In this document: positions 58,757 through 64,000 of the stretch, in pieces | How positions within the stretch are numbered: the stretch's first letter is position 1 | Layout: every line of letters begins with the position of its first letter | Source of the DNA: Clitopilus passeckerianus | Taxonomy: Eukaryota > Basidiomycota > Agaricomycetes > Agaricales > Entolomataceae | Direction of reading: 5' to 3' | Length of the DNA: 64,000 bases | Assembly (NCBI GenBank): GCA_944990035.1 | Contig: CALYLX010000008.1 | Span: 124,001 to 188,000 of the forward strand | The notes under the pieces: model-generated | What the model was told of the DNA's origin: nothing | Database searches by the model: none | What the model saw: the letters and a program-made list of their open reading frames with translations, nothing else | Program-made: the position numbers and the translations under genes

Positions 58757-59390
58757 ACCCTGCTTTGCATCTCAAAAATTATGTGTGTATTTGTATCCTT
58801 TCCTTGCTTTGCTGTCGTGAATATGTACTTGTACGTCTATGTGTATCAAATGGACCCATGAAATATCTGGAATATATTGTAAAACGCCGGTCGCGGCTGG
58901 ACGGTTGGTTCTAGTGAAAGTCGGCGAAACACAGATCCTTTGACATGGTTAAATCTCCTTTGCCTGGCATCCCTTCCCTTGTTAGAATCACTATCTCTTT
59001 ATCCCCGCCGTGACCCAATACAAAACAAAACGTTCCCTTGACCGAATGCAGAGAAAGCTCCACTCGGGCTTTGGTCGTAGCTGACTCCCCCGACCGCCGT
59101 GTTCTCGCGTATGAAAAGGGCATTTTGCCATCGTAATCCCGGGAATTAATGTTACCTCCAAGGAACTATTGCAACAAACCACTTGAAGGCATTGACCACC
59201 CCCGACTTCGATGCAAGAGAGAGATTGAACAGGCAGAACTATCAACGGAAACAACGCAAATGCCTACAGCGGTGCCTCCCTCCACAGATTTGGTATCTTA
59301 TTGAACGTGTTATCAGGAAACCGTATCAGATGACTTGATTTACGAGACCAGATATTTACGGACAGTGGGGAAGAAGTATAACCGAAGGAA
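58757..59390. other. intergenic between two convergent genes
   Basis: 3' flanks of the conserved gene and of the His-rich gene. Antisense ORFs of 70-87 codons here have no recognisable feature. Confidence 0.4.
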
Positions 59391-59940
59391 CTAGTAGTGA
59401 CCATCCTTTCCATATCCGTAGTCGCCATATCCTCCATACCCGTACCCTTCATGTCCACGACCATCATGACCATGCTCATCGTGTCCGTGTCCATGTCCCT
59501 TATCGCCGTGCTCATCATGGCCATAACCGCCATAGCCGCCATAACCATAACCACCATAACCATTTCCTTCATGTCCATGACCGTGTTCATCGTGTCCGTG
59601 ACCATGCTCGTCATGTCCATGTCCATGTTCATCGTGGCCGAATCCGAAGAAGTCATCGTGTCCGTTCTTGTGGTCATCATGTCCATGTCTGTGTTCGTCA
59701 TGCCCGCCATGTCCATGACCGTGTTCGTCGTGGCCAAATCCGAAGAAATCGTCGTGTCCGTGGTCGCCATGGCCGTGTTCGTCGTTCTTGTGTCCGTGCT
59801 CATCATGTCCGTGGTCGCCGTGTCCTCCATGACCATGTTCATCATGTCCGTGACCACCATGTCCATGTTCATCATGACCATATCCGCCATAACCATAATC
59901 ATCACCGCGACGATAGACCTCATGGCGATATCCGTCTCCG
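59391..59940. repeat. degenerate tandem repeat encoding HDEHGHG units
   Basis: About 550 bp of imperfect repeats of a CAT-GAT-GAA-CAT-GGA-CAT-type unit on the minus strand. Alternative synonymous codons break the DNA identity while the peptide stays constant, which suggests selection at protein level. Confidence 0.7.
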
Positions 59941-60346
59941 TAGTGGTTGTTTCCGTAGTGGTCTCCGTAGCCATCGTGGTGTTTGTGTCCATGTTCATGA
60001 GTGTAGCGTTCGAGCTTGCCGCCGTTGCCGCCATGTCCACCAGCACCGCCGTTTCCAGCGTTGCCGCCATTTGCTTTCCCGTCACGCTTGTAGTACTTGT
60101 GTTCGTCGTGATGGCCGCCGTGGTTGTAGAACTCTCCACCATTCCCGCCGTGTCCGCCATGGCCACCATGACCAGCGTTACCGCCATTGGCTACGCCACT
60201 CAGTTCCTGTCAAAAAGCGTCAGCTTCGCGTACTCGCTGTGTATAGAATCGGAAATACTTACATGGTCACGGGGAGCGACCGTAGGGGCAGCAAAGGCGA
60301 CGCCCAAGGAGAGAAGAACAACGGGCAAGAGTTGCTTGAAAAGCAT
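59391..60346 (-). CDS. secreted His/Gly-rich repeat protein (DEH repeats)
   Basis: Exon 1 60346-60263, intron 60262-60207, exon 2 60206-59391. The signal peptide MLFKQLLPVVLLSLGVAFAA is followed by PTVAPRDH. Exon 2 begins ELSGVANGGNAG. Next come a Gly/Asn/His-rich block (GHGGHGGHGGNGG), a YYKRDG possible Kex2 site, a second NAGNGGAGGHGGNGGK block, a Tyr/His-rich stretch with YRRGDD, and then eleven DEH units, mostly of the form HDEHGHG, with the unit DDFFGFGHDEHGHG occurring twice. It ends with YGGYGYGGYGGYG and GYGKDGHY. The high His/Asp/Glu density predicts zinc, copper or nickel binding in the wall or outside the cell. No enzyme family matches. Very long open frames on other strands in this region arise from the low complexity. 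Confidence 0.82.
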
Positions 60347-60451
60347 AGTTTGAGATAAAGAGTGTGTTTTAACGAAAGACTGGAAAATAGGCTGGAGCAC
60401 TGAAGGAGTCCTGGAAGAGCAGGATAAAGATTCTGGCGCCAACTGGTGGGA

Positions 60452-60458
60452 TTTTATA
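60452..60458 (-). promoter_or_regulatory. TATA box of the His-rich repeat gene
   Basis: TATAAAA on the minus strand, about 105 nt upstream of the ATG at 60346. Confidence 0.5.
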
Positions 60459-61801
60459 CCCCAGAGTGTGCGGCTGGCAGAGAGGCTGGATTGGGCGGCT
60501 GACAATGAAGGACCATCGGCGGCATCAAGTGGGTCATTTGATCAAGGCTGGCCGCAACTGGCAGACAATGTCAGGTAGTTTCAATAGAAGACGGAAAATG
60601 TACTAACGAGGACGAGGTCCAGTGAAAGATTCTGTGGATTTGTCGACGACGCAGCTCCTGAACGGTGCGCGTCGTTGGCTGAGCCTATGATGGCGCATAT
60701 GTTCAACTTCCATCCTTACGGCCTCCTTCTTAGACGCATACAGGCCCACTTTTTCGGCTTCAAGAACCTCTGAAGTTCGTACCAGCGGTTGTCTGGAAGC
60801 AAGATTAGGTCAGTACACCAAATCGCCTGGCTAGGTAATCCGAGCACATACCGAAGGTGCAACAACTACTCAGTCAGTAGAGGTCGTCTGCAGAAGTCTC
60901 TGGCCAAACGATGATCCAAGCCAAGGTAGACCTGTATGTATTTCCTCCCTTGATTGACGAGTCAGAGGGACAATCTTGGAACTGCTGGTGGATGTTGCAA
61001 GCAACAGTGACGGGAAATCTGGCAAGAAGACCGTCCATCGTCCATTAGCTGCGTATATGCTGGTTACTGAAGGAAGACACAGACCCGTTAGCCATATACG
61101 CTACTTCACGAAACTGTGTGCATTACTCACCAGGTTTTCATATTTTCAGGTACTACCGTACAAGACGACCAGAACCAGGAATTCACGGCTATAGAAGCAG
61201 CGGCCTCCCGGCAAGCATCGTAAGTTTGGGTGTTGTCATCGTGAGCACTATCGAATTCCTTTCAGCATAGGTTCAATGGATGTGCTCTTCGGATGGCAAG
61301 GTTGAGCAAGGGTTCTGTGTTACATGCACGGCAAATCCCGAACACCTTCCGAAGCCGACACCTGGTCCGATCGTCCCTGCATGTCACCTTCAGGGGCCAA
61401 TACCTCTGCAGCTGGACATCCATCCACTGACCTGCCTGACATCACCACGAATAATGGTTGGGTTGACTTCATACTGACCCTCTGTGCTTATGTCGACCAT
61501 TGAGCCCTTTACTTCCTGGTTTTGTCATTGTTCTCCCGCCGGTGTCGTGCTAGCGAAGACCGAATTCATTTGACATCTTTCATATTCGCTATAGAAAATA
61601 ACGACATGATGGGGCTCTAAAAGACTACTAGTGCCTCTTCAACGTGGTATGATTCCTGCCGTATTTTCTTCATATAAGAATTCTGTATATGATCGGGATG
61701 TGCAACGTCTATCCGCCTCCTATGCCGGCTGAAACTATCTCCTATGACCAAGGCCTAAAAACTTCGCGACATCGTGAACCACGACCTCTTCGACGTCTCC
61801 C
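60459..61801. other. intergenic; possible gene fragment on the minus strand near 60.6-60.8 kb
   Basis: From about 60801 to 60609 (minus) a frame reads SEVLEAEKVGLYASKKEAVR and HRLSQRRAPFRSC before a stop. Its upstream joint leads into a stop codon, so no complete model is possible. Nothing else recognisable; the ORF at 61280-61477 is weak. Confidence 0.3.
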
Positions 61802-62356
61802 ATGACTTCCATAGGCGTGCAGCTGCTATTCGCCTTGCTGTTCTGTGTTGGGTATGCCGCAGCTCAGTCGCTTGGAGGCGATAGGACGGCCTTCACAACG
61901 CTTGTCACTGTTGGTATGTCTAGCTACCTTTGCTTGGCGTCTATAGCGGCTGATTTCAAGTCGTCTCCACTTCCAGGAGGCATTCTCCTTCTTTCTGTGA
62001 TATTCCTCACGTTCTTTATGCTTCGAACGCGATGGCGAAGAAGGCAGGCTCTACGAAATGGAACGCTGAACGTCATCCCCACAATCGATAGTAGCACCAA
62101 TTCTAGCACCACGACCACTACTAGCAGTCGAGAATCGACCCAGAAACCACTTCGACCAGCCCTCAACAACCCTCCTACCTATACCACTTTACCAAAGGCC
62201 CAAGAGGAACCCGATGCCGAGAAGGTAGGAAATTTTCGGCCGCCATTTTGTTCACCCCATCTGACTCAATTCTAGGCATCCCTCTCATCGCCGAACGTGG
62301 GTTCCCCTGGCGTTAGTAATCTCCACCGCAGCTCGCAAATTGGAATAGCTATCTGA
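61802..62356 (+). CDS. small single-pass membrane protein with Ser/Thr/Pro-rich tail
   Basis: Three exons. MTSIGVQLLFALLFCVGYAA looks like a signal peptide, then QSLGGDRTAFTTLVTV. A 61-nt intron joins VTV|GGILLLSVIFLTFFMLR, a membrane helix followed by WRRRQ. The cytosolic tail is Ser/Thr-rich (DSSTNSSTTTTTSSRES), with PTYTTLP, and ends NLHRSSQIGIAI after a second intron. The layout (signal peptide, very short outer part, helix, Arg-rich stop-transfer, Pro/Tyr tail) matches the next gene, suggesting a tandem pair. Family not recognised; such proteins are frequent in mushrooms. Confidence 0.6.
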
Positions 62357-62673
62357 GTTTGCGCAGCACAAATTCGCCAAGGAGAAACGTTCCGTTTGAG
62401 CAGGTCGTATATTTATGCCCTCCGACTTTGATTTCGCCGCCGTCAGCGCCCATGGACACTTGCTTCTCCCTAACTACATTACAAAACTGTATTTTTATTA
62501 CTGTACACGAATATTACTCATCTCAGTGTTTTTTTCCGGGAGCCGTACCTCCCAAGAATTCAAGTTCACCGCCTTGCACTGGTCACTAGCCAGGCCGTTC
62601 GAGAAATGTTCGGCAGGCCGAGGTGACATCATTTCCCGGTAAGATCACTATCCTTCCGGTGGCAGTGCCAAGT

Positions 62674-62680
62674 ATATAAT
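62674..62680 (+). promoter_or_regulatory. TATA box of the membrane protein at 62717
   Basis: TATATAA, about 40 nt before the ATG at 62717. Confidence 0.5.
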
Positions 62681-62716
62681 ACCCCACAAAGTACTGGGCA
62701 GGTCCCAGACACCATC

Positions 62717-63508
62717 ATGCTTCCCTCGTCCCCACTATCATGGCTATTAATGCTAATACTCACAAGCAGCGCAAACGCATACCCGTATTACGACGACAAC
62801 AGGCGGCCCACAACGACATCTCGTATCATTGCTGGAGTTGTAGTCGGTGAGTCGAGCAGTTTTTCCGATTCTGATCATCCAATAGCTAATCCTCGCGCGT
62901 CTACCATTTTAGGAGTCGGGGCGTTGATTTTCTTGCTCCTTATCTTTGGGATATGTAGAAGAAGGCGCCGCGCCAGTGGTTTCAGCGGAGGCAGATATGG
63001 AGGAGCACCAGCTCTCTTTTCGACTCACGCCCAACCCGCGGGAAGTGGCAGTAGATGGGGAATGGGGCCATTCGGTCGTAAACACGAGACCACTCAGCCT
63101 CAGAGCCAGTACTACCCACAGCAACCTCAGCAAGGTGCCTACAATGTACGTCTCTCTAGCATTGACTTTGAGATGAGCTCACTAATTCCTCATTTTTGCG
63201 TACAGGGCCCACAATATAATGCAAACTCTGATGCTCCATACGAGAGTAATCCTGCTCCACCCCCATATAATCCAGACGGAGGTGATTCCACCATTCCTCC
63301 CTCAGGCGGTTACGCTCCTGTGAGTTTATACACTATTATCACTCAGTAGGATATCCATTGACCGTTGCGTTATCAGCCTCCTGGACCCCCTCCCCAAGCA
63401 CACGTTAAGGTAAGCTTCTGTGACTAACGACCTAACTCTAATCACTCATGCTTTTCTCCGCAGAACGAGCCCTTTATCGGAGGCTTCAGAGGATCAGATC
63501 GTATTTGA
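62717..63508 (+). CDS. small single-pass membrane protein with Pro/Tyr/Gln-rich tail
   Basis: Five exons; joints checked: VVVG|VGALIFLLL, GAYN|GPQYN, YAP|PPGPPP and HVK|NEPFIGG. The signal peptide MLPSSPLSWLLMLILTSSANA is followed by a short outer part (YPYYDDNRRPTTTSR). A helix (IIAGVVVGVGALIFLLLIFG) with an Arg-rich stop-transfer segment (CRRRRRAS) comes next, then a Gly/Gln/Pro/Tyr-rich cytosolic tail with PPPYNPDGG, a PPxY motif that WW-domain proteins such as Nedd4/Rsp5 ligases bind. The end is EPFIGGFRGSDRI. It may be an arrestin- or ligase-regulated surface protein. Family not recognised. Confidence 0.65.
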
Positions 63509-64000
63509 TTAAAACGGAATTCGACATTGTAGCGATAGTTGTATTTTACTCTGTACCTTACCTCATACACGGCTCTAATGTTCTCAAAGTGTGATCAACA
63601 TTTTGCTTCCGTGTACATAAGGGTGTAAACCTCCACAAAATGGGGCGAATTGACAGTTCCACCAAGTGTTTGAAGAGTAGTTCAAGTACGGTTCTGGGGA
63701 AAACGCCACCGGAAACCTCGCGATGGAAACACCAAAGGTAGGTTACCGGACGTATGGATGGGTCACAAGGTCACCATTTAGGAAGTAAACAACAGGAAAT
63801 CGCTCGCGATATTCATCTCATAGTTGTTGTGGCGAACGATGACAGTTGCAATAATTTCCTGACAGGCCGCACTGAAGAAAATGTACCGATCTGGCCTTGA
63901 TGTTCACGGTGGTAGCATTCAAGCCGGCTGAGGTTCAGTTGTTCGGGGACTCTTGCCTCACAATAGGGTAGAGGTAGCCGCATTGAATCGCGTCAACGCC
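63509..64000. other. window end, no gene seen
   Basis: 3' flank of the membrane protein gene. No coding or repeat feature recognised. Confidence 0.4.

Noticed and set aside
59264..60353. Open frames of about 307 codons (minus) and 318 codons (plus) across the His-rich gene
   Set aside because: They are long only because the repeat lacks stops in several frames. They encode monotonous Met/Thr or Ile/Val/Ser-rich runs, while the spliced frame has a signal peptide and ordered repeats.
60609..60801. Minus-strand reading SEVLEAEKVGLYASKKEAVR
   Set aside because: The only upstream splice leads into a stop codon and there is no ATG.

Overview
The window is nuclear DNA of a mushroom-forming basidiomycete (Agaricomycetes; an inference). 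Genes are dense and mostly split by many 45-65 nt GT-AG introns. The protein families point the same way: three mycospin-type I66 protease inhibitors, F-box proteins with cysteine-pair tails, But2-domain membrane proteins, UstYa-like proteins, a thaumatin-like protein and orphan multi-pass membrane proteins. I saw no rRNA, tRNA, CRISPR array or intact transposon. Gene models below were spliced by eye, so exon ends are approximate where stated.

Layout. 1-905: 5' part of a TRIP4/ASC-1-type zinc-finger gene (minus). 2.3 kb: small three-exon gene of unknown function. 3.4-4.0, 10.1-10.7 and 11.1-11.7 kb: three I66 inhibitors. 4.4-8.5 kb and 22.7-27.7 kb: two arms of an old inverted duplication, each with a large F-box gene and glutathione transferase (GST) genes. 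The right arm has two GSTs. The left arm has one GST plus a decayed relic of the second. Between the arms lie the I66 pair, a UBP14/USP5 deubiquitinase, a thaumatin-like protein, a multi-pass membrane protein and an F-box/LRR-like gene.

27.7-42.5 kb is looser: a GNAT acetyltransferase, a multi-pass membrane protein, a But2-domain protein, two divergent UstYa-like genes and a secreted RidA-like protein, separated by long stretches without recognisable genes. 42.6-57.0 kb holds five intronless paralogs of a protein with two GFA (glutathione-dependent formaldehyde-activating type) zinc domains. Between the first and second of these sit a tandem pair of mitochondrial-type D-lactate dehydrogenase genes and a Gly/His-rich secreted protein. 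57.8-63.5 kb holds a conserved gene of unknown function, a striking secreted His-rich repeat protein, and two tandem single-pass membrane proteins with Pro/Tyr-rich tails.

Two themes recur. One is reactive-aldehyde and glutathione chemistry: three GSTs, five double-GFA proteins, two D-lactate dehydrogenases (the enzyme acting after the glyoxalase route) and a RidA. The other is secreted or defensive proteins: I66 inhibitors, thaumatin-like protein, Gly/His-rich proteins. The observations most worth following are the GFA family with stepwise loss of a zinc-site cysteine, the HDEHGHG repeat protein, and the F-box promoters that share a covarying dyad.
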